64,000 nucleotides of DNA from CAWKGV01 sp963849305 (GTDB lineage Bacteria > Pseudomonadota > Alphaproteobacteria > Acetobacterales > Acetobacteraceae), in contig CAWKGV010000023.1 of assembly GCA_963849305.1 (NCBI GenBank), forward strand, positions 62,001-126,000. Direction: 5' to 3'. Shown in pieces: positions 24,131 through 33,151 of the stretch. The position numbers were made by a program, and so were the translations under genes. Numbering within the stretch: the first letter of the stretch is position 1; every line of letters begins with the position of its first letter. The notes beneath the pieces are model-generated. The model was not told where the DNA came from, ran no database searches, and saw only the letters and a program-made list of their open reading frames with translations.

Positions 24131-25087
24131 ATGAGCGGGGCGACCGAGCACCCGGGCGGAGGGGAAAGGCTTTCCCTCTCGGCCCCCCAGGCGCTGCCGC
24201 AGGAAACGGAACTGCGCGATTGGATCGCGCTGCTCAAGCCGCGGGTCATGACGCTCGTGGTATTCACAGGACTGATCGGGCTTCTGGTCGCGCCGGGACA
24301 TCTCAATCCGGTGCTGGGTTTCACGGCGGTGCTGTGCATCGCCGTCGCGGCCGGCGCGTGCGGCGCGATCAACATGTGGTACGATCGGGACATCGATGCC
24401 CTGATGCGTCGGACCCGCAACCGGCCGATTCCGACGGGACGAATTCCGGCCGGCCCGGCCTTGGGTTATGGCATCATGCTGGCCGCGGGTGCCGTGATCG
24501 TCATGTTCCTCGCCACGAACGCGGCGGCGGCGCTGTTGCTGGCCCTCTCGGTCGGGTTCTACGTTTTTGTCTATACGATTTGGCTTAAGCGACGCACGCC
24601 GCAGAACATCGTCATCGGGGGAGCCGCGGGCGCGTTCCCACCGGTGATCGGCTGGGCCGCCGTGACCGGATCGGTCGATCTGGTCCCGCTGATCTTGTTC
24701 GCTATCATCTTCTTCTGGACGCCGCCGCATTTCTGGGCGCTCGCGCTCTGGGCGAATGCCGATTATGAGCGCGCCGGCGTGCCGATGCTCCCGGTCGTCG
24801 CGGGACCGCGCGAGACCCGCCGTCAAATCGCGCTCTATTCGTTGCTGCTGGTGCCGCTTTCGCTCCTGCCGTGGGTCATCGGATTCGCCGGGCCGTTCTA
24901 CGGCGCTTGCGCGCTGCTACTTGGCGCCGGGTTTCTCCTTGCCGTGTGGCGCGTGTGGCGAGACCGGCAGGATGAGGCCGGAGCCAGCCTGACGAAGGAT
25001 GCGCCGGCGAAGGCGGCGTTCAAGTACTCCATATTCTACCTTTTCCTGCTGTTTGGCGCGCTGGCGGTAGACCGGCTTGCGGGGTGA
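24131..25087 (+). CDS. ctaB: Protohaem IX farnesyltransferase
   Basis: CtaB converts haem b to haem o, the precursor of haem a for the oxidase encoded upstream. The 318-residue UbiA-family protein has the Mg/prenyl-diphosphate motif NMWYDRDIDALMRRTRNRP and the second motif TPPHFWALALWANADYERAGVP, with about eight to nine transmembrane helices. The ATG at 24131 lies 7 bases after the coxA stop. It is the last large gene of the cox operon in this window. Confidence 0.96.
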   Translation: MSGATEHPGGGERLSLSAPQALPQETELRDWIALLKPRVMTLVVFTGLIGLLVAPGHLNPVLGFTAVLCIAVAAGACGAINMWYDRDIDALMRRTRNRPIPTGRIPAGPALGYGIMLAAGAVIVMFLATNAAAALLLALSVGFYVFVYTIWLKRRTPQNIVIGGAAGAFPPVIGWAAVTGSVDLVPLILFAIIFFWTPPHFWALALWANADYERAGVPMLPVVAGPRETRRQIALYSLLLVPLSLLPWVIGFAGPFYGACALLLGAGFLLAVWRVWRDRQDEAGASLTKDAPAKAAFKYSIFYLFLLFGALAVDRLAG

Positions 25088-25090
25088 GCC

Positions 25091-25219
25091 TTGACGGACC
25101 CGCACGAGGACGAGCGCCGCCGCCGCCGCCGCGTTCGCAACTGGGCTCTGCTGCTGGTCCTGCTCGCCCTGGCGGCTCTCTTCTACGCCATTACCATCGT
25201 CAAACTGACCAACACGTGA
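25091..25219 (+). CDS. CoxF-like small membrane protein of the cytochrome oxidase operon
   Basis: This 42-residue reading frame starts at a TTG four bases after the ctaB stop. It has an acidic then Arg-rich N-terminus (DPHEDERRRRRRVRNW), one transmembrane helix (ALLLVLLALAALFYAITIV) and a short KLTNT tail. Small proteins of this layout lie between ctaB and ctaG in many alphaproteobacterial cox operons and are annotated CoxF or hypothetical; their exact role in oxidase assembly is unclear. The start codon is inferred from position. No ctaG or coxC follows. Confidence 0.65.
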   Translation: MTDPHEDERRRRRRVRNWALLLVLLALAALFYAITIVKLTNT

Positions 25220-25265
25220 CGCGCGGCCAAGGCGCTCTCGGAGCTAAGTGGCCCCGGGTGGTTGG

Positions 25266-25868
25266 CTACAGCATCACGAGCCCGCGCCGGGCAGCAATCG
25301 CGATCGCGTCCGAACGACTGCGCGCGCCCAGTTTCGAGAGCACAGCGGCAACGTGGAATTTTACCGTCGCCAGGGAGATCCCGAGGCGGCGTGCAATGAT
25401 CTTGTTCGGCTCGCCGCCGGCCAGGAGATGCAGCACCTGCCGCTCGCGCGCGGTAAGCTCGCTGACGCCAACGGAGACGGCACTCGGCGCCGTCCGCTGC
25501 AGCGCCTGCATCAACTCCGGGGGAAGAACGGCGAGGCCCGCTGCCAGCGCATCGATCGCGGCATGAAGGCGATCGATCCGCACGGTGTCAGGCAGCACCC
25601 CGCGGATCTCAGCTCTCCAGCGGGGCAGCACCGCGGGGTTCTGCGTCAGTGCCAACGTCACCCGGTCCGGCCCCGGATCGTCATTGGCGATCACCAGGTC
25701 CGCATCTTCCGGGGCATCACCCGCTGCCAGCCTGATCAACGGATGTAGCGCGACGGCGGTCCCGATCCGCTGCGCCAAACTGGGCCGGGCGATCGCGATC
25801 GCAACCGTCAACGGGCGAAGCTCGGCCCACGCCGGCATCGCCTCACCGACCGTTGCGACGTCCGACAT
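25266..25868 (-). CDS. LuxR-type DNA-binding regulator with degenerate receiver-like domain
   Basis: The 200-residue product ends in a clear LuxR/NarL helix-turn-helix (LTARERQVLHLLAGGEPNKIIARRLGISLATVKFHV, about residues 136-171, described here by its ends). The N-terminal 110 residues have the alternating hydrophobic pattern of a response-regulator receiver (LTVAIAIARPSL, ADLVIAND) but lack the usual acidic pair near the N-terminus and the conserved lysine, so phosphorylation is doubtful. The ATG at 25868 lies inside the end of the upstream protease-like gene (26-base overlap), which argues for coupled translation and joint function. Confidence 0.8.
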   Translation of the reverse strand: MSDVATVGEAMPAWAELRPLTVAIAIARPSLAQRIGTAVALHPLIRLAAGDAPEDADLVIANDDPGPDRVTLALTQNPAVLPRWRAEIRGVLPDTVRIDRLHAAIDALAAGLAVLPPELMQALQRTAPSAVSVGVSELTARERQVLHLLAGGEPNKIIARRLGISLATVKFHVAAVLSKLGARSRSDAIAIAARRGLVML

Positions 25869-26721
25869 GCAGAGGCAATGTCGTGGCATTGCCGGCACGC
25901 ACGAGCCCAATTTCGACCTCGGCTCCGACGCTTTCAACTCCCAGACGAGTGAAGATGTCACGAACGCCCCTGATCGGCTCGCCATTCCACGAAACGAGCA
26001 AGTCCCCGATCAGCATTCCAGCCAAAGCGGCCGGCCCGTTGGCGTCGAGCGAGATCACGATCGCGCCGGCCTGGCCGGTTTCGCTGGCGCGAACCGGATG
26101 CAGCCCAACACCCAAATAGCCCCTTCCGACGCTGCCCTCCGTCAAGAGTCGCGGGACGATCCGGTGGATCGTCTCGGCCGGTATCGCCAGCACCCGTCCG
26201 CGAGGCCCGAGGACGGCCATGCCGACCAGCTTGCCTTGGGCGTCGACCACGGGGCCCCCCTCGGCGGCCCCGCTCATCGTCATGTCCAGCCGCATCAGCC
26301 GGCCGATCTGTCCGCCCCGCAGGCTGCGCCACGCGTCGCCAATTTCTGCAAAGTGCCCGACATGAGCGAGCGTGGAGGCGCCGCGTCTCCCAACAGCCAC
26401 GGCGAGGTTACCGGCGGCGACGTCGGGGGCCGGCTCCGCGAGCGCCGGCTCCGCGCCTTGGACCCGCAGCACCGCGATATCCGTGCCCGGATCCCGGCCG
26501 GCGAGCGTGCCCAACGATGACTCCCCCGTCGGGAGCGTGACCATGATCTGCTCCTCATCGCGCAGGGCTTCCTCCGCCGTAACGATCACGCCCGATGCCC
26601 ACACGAGGCCGCTCCAGCTGCGGCGGTGCGCGCCACTGATGCCCACAACTCCCGTGGCGATGCGGGCCACAAGTGCGGCTAAGCTGTCGGAAAGCGCGGC
26701 AAGTGGTGAGATGTCCGCCAT
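25843..26721 (-). CDS. Trypsin-like/PDZ protein without catalytic triad (HtrA-type pseudoprotease)
   Basis: The 292-residue product aligns by eye with the trypsin-like fold and C-terminal PDZ domain of DegP/HtrA proteins. Landmarks are ASGVIVTAEEAL where the catalytic histidine motif (usually NNHVV) should be, GTDIAVLRV with the aspartate (residue 81) kept, and GAAEGGPVVDAQGKLVGM where GNSGGP should be, so residue 154 is Glu instead of the nucleophilic Ser. The PDZ domain spans about residues 198-287 (GYLGVGLHPV, GPAALAGMLIGDLLVSWNGEPI). There is no signal peptide, so it is probably cytoplasmic. It may be a peptide-binding sensor for the overlapping LuxR regulator. Confidence 0.8.
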   Translation of the reverse strand: MADISPLAALSDSLAALVARIATGVVGISGAHRRSWSGLVWASGVIVTAEEALRDEEQIMVTLPTGESSLGTLAGRDPGTDIAVLRVQGAEPALAEPAPDVAAGNLAVAVGRRGASTLAHVGHFAEIGDAWRSLRGGQIGRLMRLDMTMSGAAEGGPVVDAQGKLVGMAVLGPRGRVLAIPAETIHRIVPRLLTEGSVGRGYLGVGLHPVRASETGQAGAIVISLDANGPAALAGMLIGDLLVSWNGEPIRGVRDIFTRLGVESVGAEVEIGLVRAGNATTLPLHVGRRNGR

Positions 26722-26804
26722 GGGTGCCCTCCTGCATTGGCTGCCTCCGACGTGGCGAGCAATGCGGAGCGCACCAACTGGCCGTTTGGCCAGGGCTGAC
26801 CCGG

Positions 26805-27662
26805 CTACGAGGCGCGCAACTTCGTGAGCAGGCCTTCGAACTGCTCGAGATCCCGATAGTAGATGCGCACCATGCCGCGCCGCCCCTCACCGACGATCTC
26901 CGCCCTGAGACCGAGATGGCCCGAGATTTCATGCTCCAGGGCTCGTGTATCCGTATCTTTGCTTAGCCGGTCGGGGGAGGGCTCCTGCTTGCGCGACGTG
27001 GCCAGTGCTTCGGTCTGTCGAACCGACAAACCCTTTGCAAGGACCGTCTTGAGCGCTTGTTCCGGAGATGGATGAGCCAACAGCGCGCGCGCATGCCCGG
27101 CCGTGACCGTGCCGTCGCGGACTGCCAACAGCACCAGGGCGGGAAGGTTGAGCAGGCGCAGCGTGTTGCTGATATGCGGACGGGATTTGCCGACCGACCG
27201 CGCCAACACCTCCTGGGTCATTCCAAAGTCGTCGAGCAGACGATTATAGCCCTCCGCCTCCTCGATCGGATTGAGATCCTGGCGCTGAAGATTCTCGACC
27301 AGCGCCGCGGCTGCGGCATCGATGTCGGTGAGTTCGCGGATGAGCGTGGGCGCTTCATGCATGCCTGCAAGCGCCGCGGCTCGCCAGCGGCGCTCACCAG
27401 CGATGATCTGGAACCGCCCTGATGCGTTGGGATGTGGGCGGGCGAGCAAGGGTTGCAAGATGCCGCGAGCGCGAATCGAATCCGCTAACTCGGCAAGCGC
27501 CTCGTGATCCATGCCGCCGCGCGGTTGGAACGGACCTGGCTCCAGCAAATCCAATGGGATCTCGCGCAAGCCAGACGAGGCATTATCCGTCTGCAAGGCG
27601 GCCTCGCCGAGCAGGGCAGCGAGGCCGCGGCCAAGGCGAGGGCCGGCTTCTCTAACGGTCAT
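26805..27662 (-). CDS. parB: Chromosome partitioning protein ParB
   Basis: The 285-residue ParB binds parS and spreads as a CTP-dependent clamp to segregate the origin region. Visible parts are the N-terminal RGLAALLGEA segment, the CTPase/spreading motif GERRWRAAALAGM, the helix-turn-helix (GMTQEVLARSVGKSRPHISNTLRLLNLP), and a C-terminal dimerisation domain ending LEGLLTKLRA-like (QFEGLLTKLRAS). Its ATG overlaps the parA stop by 4 bases. The parAB pair follows rsmG, the usual origin-proximal arrangement, and a parS-like site lies near 29.1 kb. Confidence 0.96.
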   Translation of the reverse strand: MTVREAGPRLGRGLAALLGEAALQTDNASSGLREIPLDLLEPGPFQPRGGMDHEALAELADSIRARGILQPLLARPHPNASGRFQIIAGERRWRAAALAGMHEAPTLIRELTDIDAAAAALVENLQRQDLNPIEEAEGYNRLLDDFGMTQEVLARSVGKSRPHISNTLRLLNLPALVLLAVRDGTVTAGHARALLAHPSPEQALKTVLAKGLSVRQTEALATSRKQEPSPDRLSKDTDTRALEHEISGHLGLRAEIVGEGRRGMVRIYYRDLEQFEGLLTKLRAS

Positions 27663-28507
27663 GGGCTGGGTCCAGTCAGGGTTGGCACGGTGGCTGGACG
27701 CTCCCGCCGCAGCAACTCTCCGGCAAGTCGGACATAGGCCTGGGCACCTGGCGAGCGAAAGTCGTACAGGAGCACCGGCTTGCCATGGCTTGGCGCCTCG
27801 GTGATGCGGATATTGCGGGGAATCACGGTCTCATAAACGACATCGCCGAAGAAGCTGCGAGCGTCCACGGCGATCAGGTCAGAGAGACTGTTGCGTTTAT
27901 CGAACATCGTCAGCACGATCCCTTGTAGCCGCAGGGCCGGGTTGAAGCCGCGCCGAACGGCGTCGATGGTGCGAATGAGACCGCTGATGCCTTCGAGTGC
28001 GTAGAACTCGCATTGCAGGGGGACCAGGACGGCATCCGCCGCGACCAGGGCATTGACGGTCAATAGGCCGAGACTTGGCGGGCAATCGACGATGACAAAG
28101 CTGAACGGGCTTGGTGGGGCCTGCAGCGGCGATAATGCATCACGCAACCGATACTCGCGCCGCGCCATCCCAACCAGTTCGATTTCCGCGCCGGCCAGGT
28201 CGGACTCGGCCGGTAGGACCGACAGATTGGGGATGCCGCTGGGGCGTGCCGCGTCCGTGGGTGGGGCGTGCAGGATGAGGACGCAGTAGCTGCCGAGAGT
28301 GCGGTCCTCGCGCGCCACTCCGAGCCCGGTGGATGCATTGCCCTGAGGATCGAGATCGATCAGCAGGACAGACTCTCCGGCGGCTGCGAGCGCCGTGCCG
28401 AGATTGACCGCCGTCGTCGTCTTGCCGACCCCTCCCTTCTGGTTGGCGATGGCAAGAATGCACGGCCGCCGCGGCAGGCCGAAGGCATCAGGCGGGAGAT
28501 GGGACAC
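27659..28507 (-). CDS. parA: Chromosome partitioning ATPase ParA
   Basis: The 282-residue Walker-type ATPase positions ParB-parS complexes along the nucleoid. It has the deviant Walker A motif [20 protein letters not shown], the ESVLLIDLDPQGNASTGLG segment and FVIVDCPPSLGLLTVNAL. The start is a GTG at 28507; a start there fits the family length and lies within the end of rsmG. It overlaps parB by 4 bases, so parA-parB form one coupled unit. Confidence 0.95.
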   Translation of the reverse strand: MSHLPPDAFGLPRRPCILAIANQKGGVGKTTTAVNLGTALAAAGESVLLIDLDPQGNASTGLGVAREDRTLGSYCVLILHAPPTDAARPSGIPNLSVLPAESDLAGAEIELVGMARREYRLRDALSPLQAPPSPFSFVIVDCPPSLGLLTVNALVAADAVLVPLQCEFYALEGISGLIRTIDAVRRGFNPALRLQGIVLTMFDKRNSLSDLIAVDARSFFGDVVYETVIPRNIRITEAPSHGKPVLLYDFRSPGAQAYVRLAGELLRRERPATVPTLTGPSP

Positions 28508-29100
28508 GATGCAGCTCGGTGATCCTCAGGATAGTCGAGCCGGGGTTGGTCCGAACTCGGGACGCGCTCTGCCTGCATGTGCCATTGCGCAGACGCTTCC
28601 GTCAATTCGCGCTCGATGTTCATGCCCTTTGGGAACAGCGCCACGCCTCCGGGCGCGAGTTTTGGCGCAACGAGCCGAAGCAGCTCCGGGAGCCTTGCTA
28701 GTGCCCGGGCGGTCACCAGAGGTGCCGGTTCCAGGGGAGTTGCCTCGATCCGGGACGCATGGATGCGGACCGGTGCGTGGGTGAGGCGGGCAGCTTCGTG
28801 CAAGAACGCTGCCTTGCGCTGATCCGCCTCGATCAGGTCGAACGGAATGCCGGTACTCAGAGCCAGGATCAGTCCCGGAAATCCGGCGCCGGAGCCGAGA
28901 TCGATGGCGTGATCAGCGGTGGCCGGGATCAACGGCACGAGTTGGAGCGAATCGCCGACATGACGCTCCCTGATGGCGGGGGTATCTTTTTGGGCGACCA
29001 GATTTACAGTGCGGTTCCACCGGAGCAGCAGCGTGACGAAGGCGTCGAGGTTGAACGAGGTTGCGCCAGGCGAACTGTTCGGCGTCGAACGAGGTTTCAC
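28488..29100 (-). CDS. rsmG: 16S rRNA (guanine-527-N7) methyltransferase RsmG, frameshifted near the C-terminus
   Basis: RsmG (GidB) methylates G527 of 16S rRNA. The product shows [16 protein letters not shown], the [13 protein letters not shown] motif, SAM-binding [16 protein letters not shown], and the [23 protein letters not shown] region. Near 28553-28560 the frame breaks. Removing one base gives a typical ending, [14 protein letters not shown], with a stop at 28488; as written the frame runs on to 28360 through unrelated residues. The GTG at 29100 sits inside a parS-like sequence and yields HVKP..., resembling the MFHVK start common in the group. The gene follows mnmG directly and overlaps parA. 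Confidence 0.85.
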
Positions 29101-29107
29101 GTGAAGC
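29094..29107. other. parS-like centromere site
   Basis: The sequence gtttcacgtgaagc matches the 14-bp chromosomal parS palindrome (gtttcacgtgaaac) at 13 of 14 positions. It lies at the mnmG/rsmG junction, about 600 bp upstream of parA, where origin-proximal parS sites are usual. The ParB encoded at 26.8 kb would be its ligand. Only one site was found by eye. Confidence 0.8.
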
Positions 29108-30962
29108 CGCGCTCGCGGGCTTTCCGGACATGCGCCGCGATCGACGCTAGGGCGGCAGGCGTCATTCCCTGGAGCCGGGCGGCAGCCCCGAGCGAAGCTG
29201 GCCGTGCCCGCACCAGCACCTCGCGAACCTCCGTTGACAGGCCGCCAATCGTCTCCGGTGCGACATCTTCGAGGGAAACCCCTTCCTCCCGCCGGAATTC
29301 GCGGATCTCGGCCCCTTGCCGCGGAAGATAGCCGGCATACAGAGCCTGGGATCGAAGCTGATCCATCACCCGCACGGGCAAATCGCACAGCCAGGGGAAA
29401 GCGTTGATGAGCGATTCCGGCCGCGCCGTCGGGTGACCTAGCAACTCCAAGACGGATCGCCAGCGTCCGTCCTCGCGAATTCCAATCCCGGCCCTCGCAA
29501 GCGCAATCGGAAGCGCGCCCTCGCTCGTCGCACGCGTTAGAGCTTCGTTCACAGCCGCCTCGTGCCGCGCGAAATGCTCTGCCCGTTGCCTTCCGACGCA
29601 GCCCCAACGAATGCCCATCAGCGTCAGTCGCAGGTCGGCATTATCGGCCCGCAATGTCAGCCGGAACTCCGCCCGCGAGGTAAACATCCGATACGGCTCG
29701 CTGACGCCTTGGGTCACAAGATCGTCCACGAGGACGCCGATATAAGCCTCGTCCCGACCAAGCACGACCGATCCGGAGCCGCCGCTCAGCCTAGCCGCGT
29801 TCACGCCGGCAATGAGCCCCTGAGCGGCGGCTTCCTCATAGCCCGTCGTGCCGTTGATCTGCCCGGCGAGGAACAGCCCCGGGAGAGCCCGCACCTCCAA
29901 CGCGGGTGTCAGTGCGCGCGGATCAACATAATCGTATTCCACGGCGTATCCGGGGCGCAGGATGCGCGCCCGTTCGAGTCCGGGAATGGTGGCCAGGAAA
30001 GCCCGCTGCACATCGTCGGGGAGGCTGGTCGAGATTCCGTTCGGATAAGTTGTGTCGTCGTTCAACCCCTCCGGTTCGAGAAAGATCGTGTGCCGTTCAC
30101 GTCCAGCGAAGCGAACCACTTTGTCCTCGATCGACGGGCAGTAGCGTGGTCCCGGGCCGCCGATGTGCCCGCCATACACTGCGGACCGATGCAGGTTTTC
30201 GCGGATCAGCGCATGGGTTGCCGGGGTGGTCGCAGTGACCCGGCATTCGATCTGCTGATTCGTGATCCGGTCCGTCAGGGTGCTGAACGGTTCGGGGTTA
30301 GTGTCGCCCGGATCCGCCGCCAGGTCCTCCCAGTCGATGCTCCGCCGGTCCAGCCGGGGCGGGGTGCCGGTCTTCATCCGCCCCAGGGGCAAAGCCAGAC
30401 GCTGCAAGGTCAGCGCCAAGCCGAGCGCGGGCGCTTCCCCGGCACGCCCAGCCGCAGTCTGTCGATCACCGATATGGATCATGCCGCGCAGAAACGTCCC
30501 GGTCGTAAGCACGGCGGCACCGCACGGAATTCGCTCACCGCCTGCGCAGACCACAGCAACGAGCCGACCGCCGGAACCCAGCTCCAGATCCTCGACCGAA
30601 GCCGCTGTAAGCCGCAGGCCCGCTTGCTCGGTCAAGAGATCCTGCATCGCCCGTCGATACAGCGCGCGATCCGCCTGCGCCCGTGGCCCGCGCACCGCTG
30701 GGCCTTTGCTGCGGTTCAGCACCTTGAAATGAATGCCGGCCATATCCGCGGCCCGCCCCATCAATCCGTCGAGCGCGTCGATCTCTCGGACCAGGTGGCC
30801 CTTGCCGATGCCGCCGATCGCCGGGTTGCAGGACATCTCCCCGATCTTGTCCAGCCGGTGTGTCAGCAGCAGCGTGCGCGCCCCCATGCGGGAAGCCGCC
30901 GCGGCAGCTTCGCACCCTGCATGCCCGCCTCCGACCACAACCACATCGTAGGAACTTACCAC
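29097..30962 (-). CDS. mnmG: tRNA uridine 5-carboxymethylaminomethyl modification enzyme MnmG (GidA)
   Basis: MnmG works with MnmE, using FAD and methylene-tetrahydrofolate, to modify U34 of certain tRNAs. The 621-residue product starts with the FAD-binding motif [21 protein letters not shown], then the conserved [41 protein letters not shown], and [24 protein letters not shown]. The GTG start at 30962 follows an aaggag site 10 bases upstream; an ATG at 31001 would add 13 residues. The stop overlaps the parS-like site and the rsmG start. Confidence 0.95.
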   Translation of the reverse strand: MVSSYDVVVVGGGHAGCEAAAAASRMGARTLLLTHRLDKIGEMSCNPAIGGIGKGHLVREIDALDGLMGRAADMAGIHFKVLNRSKGPAVRGPRAQADRALYRRAMQDLLTEQAGLRLTAASVEDLELGSGGRLVAVVCAGGERIPCGAAVLTTGTFLRGMIHIGDRQTAAGRAGEAPALGLALTLQRLALPLGRMKTGTPPRLDRRSIDWEDLAADPGDTNPEPFSTLTDRITNQQIECRVTATTPATHALIRENLHRSAVYGGHIGGPGPRYCPSIEDKVVRFAGRERHTIFLEPEGLNDDTTYPNGISTSLPDDVQRAFLATIPGLERARILRPGYAVEYDYVDPRALTPALEVRALPGLFLAGQINGTTGYEEAAAQGLIAGVNAARLSGGSGSVVLGRDEAYIGVLVDDLVTQGVSEPYRMFTSRAEFRLTLRADNADLRLTLMGIRWGCVGRQRAEHFARHEAAVNEALTRATSEGALPIALARAGIGIREDGRWRSVLELLGHPTARPESLINAFPWLCDLPVRVMDQLRSQALYAGYLPRQGAEIREFRREEGVSLEDVAPETIGGLSTEVREVLVRARPASLGAAARLQGMTPAALASIAAHVRKARERGFT

Positions 30963-31048
30963 TTCGCGCTTGCTCCTTAACCCGCAAGGCTTATAGCCCA
31001 TACGCCCCCGCTCCTGGAGGATGCTGGAACGGCCACAGGAGGTCGAAC

Positions 31049-31813
31049 ATGTCTCGACGAGCGGTCTACTGCGCATCGGCCTGCGCCGTCCTCGCAATGA
31101 CCGCGGTAGTAAGCCCCGCATCGCATGATCCGAATGCTCTCTGGCAGATTGTCCACGACATGTGCGTCCCACATCAGGAGCGGGATCATAGCTCGCTCCC
31201 CTGCACCGAGGTGGACCTGCATGGCGGTTTCGCCATCCTGAAGGACATCCGCGGCAAGACCCGATATCTTCTGATCCCGACAACACGCATCACGGGCATT
31301 GAGGACCCGGCCATTCTGGAACCTGACGCGCCGAATTTCTGGGCGGATGCCTGGCGCGCTCGAGATTATGTGGAAGCGCGCGCCGGGCGGAATCTTCCAC
31401 GCGACGACATCGCCTTGGCGATCAATGCGGTCACCGGTAGGACGCAAAATCAGCTGCACATCCATATCGACTGCGTTCGTCGCGACGTGCGGGACACGCT
31501 TCGAGCCCACGCAACCGATATTGGGCCACACTGGGCGCCGTTTCCCGTGAGGCTGTCCGACCACTTCTACCAAGCAGTCCGGGTCCAGTCCCCCGAACTC
31601 GACGAGGTCAATCCCTTCGCCCTGCTCGCCGCCAGCGTCCCGCGCGCCAGCGCGGAAATGGGGCTCGAGACACTTGTCGTCACTGGCGCCGATGCCGCCG
31701 TGGCTCAGCCCGGGTTCATCCTCCTTGCTGATCGCGCCGATCGCGCGAGAGGCGACGATGGCAGTGGGGAAGAATTGGAAGACCACTCCTGTATGGTCGC
31801 GCGCGTGCCCTGA
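31049..31813 (+). CDS. cdh: CDP-diacylglycerol pyrophosphatase
   Basis: The 254-residue product belongs to the Cdh family, which hydrolyses CDP-diacylglycerol to phosphatidate and CMP. It has an N-terminal hydrophobic signal or anchor (about residues 4-24), the [17 protein letters not shown] segment and the HIT-like catalytic motif [10 protein letters not shown], preceded by [13 protein letters not shown] strong caggagg site precedes the ATG at 31049. It lies between mnmG and mnmE on the opposite strand, interrupting a usually compact cluster, so it may have been inserted there. Symbol by family resemblance. Confidence 0.87.
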   Translation: MSRRAVYCASACAVLAMTAVVSPASHDPNALWQIVHDMCVPHQERDHSSLPCTEVDLHGGFAILKDIRGKTRYLLIPTTRITGIEDPAILEPDAPNFWADAWRARDYVEARAGRNLPRDDIALAINAVTGRTQNQLHIHIDCVRRDVRDTLRAHATDIGPHWAPFPVRLSDHFYQAVRVQSPELDEVNPFALLAASVPRASAEMGLETLVVTGADAAVAQPGFILLADRADRARGDDGSGEELEDHSCMVARVP

Positions 31814-31818
31814 CGGGC

Positions 31819-33108
31819 TCACTTCCCGATACAAAACTGGGCGAACACGGCATCGAGGATCGCCTCCACGCCCACCTTACCGGTGATCCGCCCAAGCGCC
31901 TGCAAAGCGAGGCGCAGCTCCTCGGCCCGGAGTTCCGGTAATCGGGCTTGTATCGCCCCCGCGAGGCAGGTCTGCGCCGCCTGAAGCGCTGCCCGGTGGC
32001 GCGCGCGCGTCAGCGGCGGCGGACCCGCGGCTTCGGTCAAGGCGCGGGCCTCTCGCGCCAGCCGCTCCCGCAGGCTGTCGATGCCCTCGCCCGTGCACGC
32101 GCTGGCGCCGATCATGTCCGCCGGCACGCCGCCGCCGAGATCAACCTTGTTGGCCACAAGCAAGCACCGAGGATGCGCGGGCGCATCCGCCTGATCGCCA
32201 GCCTCCACTACTGCGATGACCAGGTCCGCCTCGGCCGCGCGCACTCGCGCGCGGCGGACCCCCTCGGCCTCGATCGGGTCATCCGAATCGCGCAGTCCGG
32301 CGGTGTCGACCAGGGTGACGGGCACGCCGGCCAACACGACGCGCGCCTCCAACGCGTCCCGGGTCGTTCCCGGTGTGCCCGCGACGATCGCCACATCCCG
32401 TTGCGCTAGCACGTTCACGAGCGAGGATTTGCCGACGTTTGGTGCCCCGGTGACCGCGAACACCAGGCCCTCCCGCAGCCGCTCACCACGCCGCCCGTCA
32501 TCAAGATGCGCGGCGATTTCCCCCCTCAATAGGGACATTTCCGTGAGCAGGTGGGCCGCCGTATCGTCCGGGAGGTCCTCGTCCGGGAAGTCGATCAGCG
32601 CCTCTTGCTGTGCCATCAGCGCCACGAGCCGGTCTCGCCAGCCGTCGTAGATCCGGCCGAGGGCCCCGTCGAGCTGGCGCAGCGCCTGGTCCCGTTGCGC
32701 CGCGGTTTCCGCTGCGACCAAGTCGCCCACCGCTTCGGCCTCGAGTAGATCCATGCGGCCGTTGAGAAAGGCGCGCCGGGTGAATTCCCCGGGTTCCGCC
32801 GGCCGAGCGCCCAAATCCGCGAGCGCCTCGGAGACACCGTCGAGCACGGCCCGTCCGCCGTGCAGGTGCAGTTCAACGGAGTGTTCCCCGGTGTAGCTGC
32901 TGGGCCCTGGCAGCCAGAGCACCAGCGCCCGGTCGAGCAGTGCCCCGTCCCGATCATGAATGCCCCGGAGCGCCGCACGCCTCGGTTCGGGGACCGACCG
33001 GCAGAGGATGGCAAGTATGTCCCGGCTGGCCGGCCCACTGATCCTGATGACCGTTACGGCCGCCCGACCGGCTCCGGAGGCCGCAGCGAAGATCGTGTCC
33101 TGGCCCAC
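31819..33108 (-). CDS. mnmE: tRNA modification GTPase MnmE (TrmE)
   Basis: MnmE is the GTPase partner of MnmG in tRNA wobble-uridine modification. The 429-residue product has the N-terminal formyl-THF binding domain (TIFAAASGAGRAAVTVIRISGP), a helical domain, and an inserted G domain with Walker A GAPNVGKSSLVNVL, the switch region DTAGLRDSDDPIEAEG and the NKVD motif. It ends with the catalytic C-terminal CIGK. It ends 6 bases from the convergent cdh stop. Confidence 0.96.
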   Translation of the reverse strand: MGQDTIFAAASGAGRAAVTVIRISGPASRDILAILCRSVPEPRRAALRGIHDRDGALLDRALVLWLPGPSSYTGEHSVELHLHGGRAVLDGVSEALADLGARPAEPGEFTRRAFLNGRMDLLEAEAVGDLVAAETAAQRDQALRQLDGALGRIYDGWRDRLVALMAQQEALIDFPDEDLPDDTAAHLLTEMSLLRGEIAAHLDDGRRGERLREGLVFAVTGAPNVGKSSLVNVLAQRDVAIVAGTPGTTRDALEARVVLAGVPVTLVDTAGLRDSDDPIEAEGVRRARVRAAEADLVIAVVEAGDQADAPAHPRCLLVANKVDLGGGVPADMIGASACTGEGIDSLRERLAREARALTEAAGPPPLTRARHRAALQAAQTCLAGAIQARLPELRAEELRLALQALGRITGKVGVEAILDAVFAQFCIGK

Positions 33109-33129
33109 CTAATCCATCAAATCGCTGGA

Positions 33130-33151
33130 TCAGGTCAGGTCAAGTCAAGTC
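33130..33151. repeat. Short 5-bp tandem repeat upstream of mnmE
   Basis: The stretch tcaggtcaggtcaagtcaagt is a run of five-base units (aggtc/aagtc) between the SDR gene stop and the mnmE start on the minus strand. No function is evident; slippage-prone repeat or leader sequence. Confidence 0.5.

Noticed and set aside
29061..29131. Possible second frameshift at the rsmG N-terminus (SRET-like residues in another frame)
   Set aside because: Those residues come from the parS-like sequence read in another frame; the HVKP frame already gives a family-like N-terminus without any shift.
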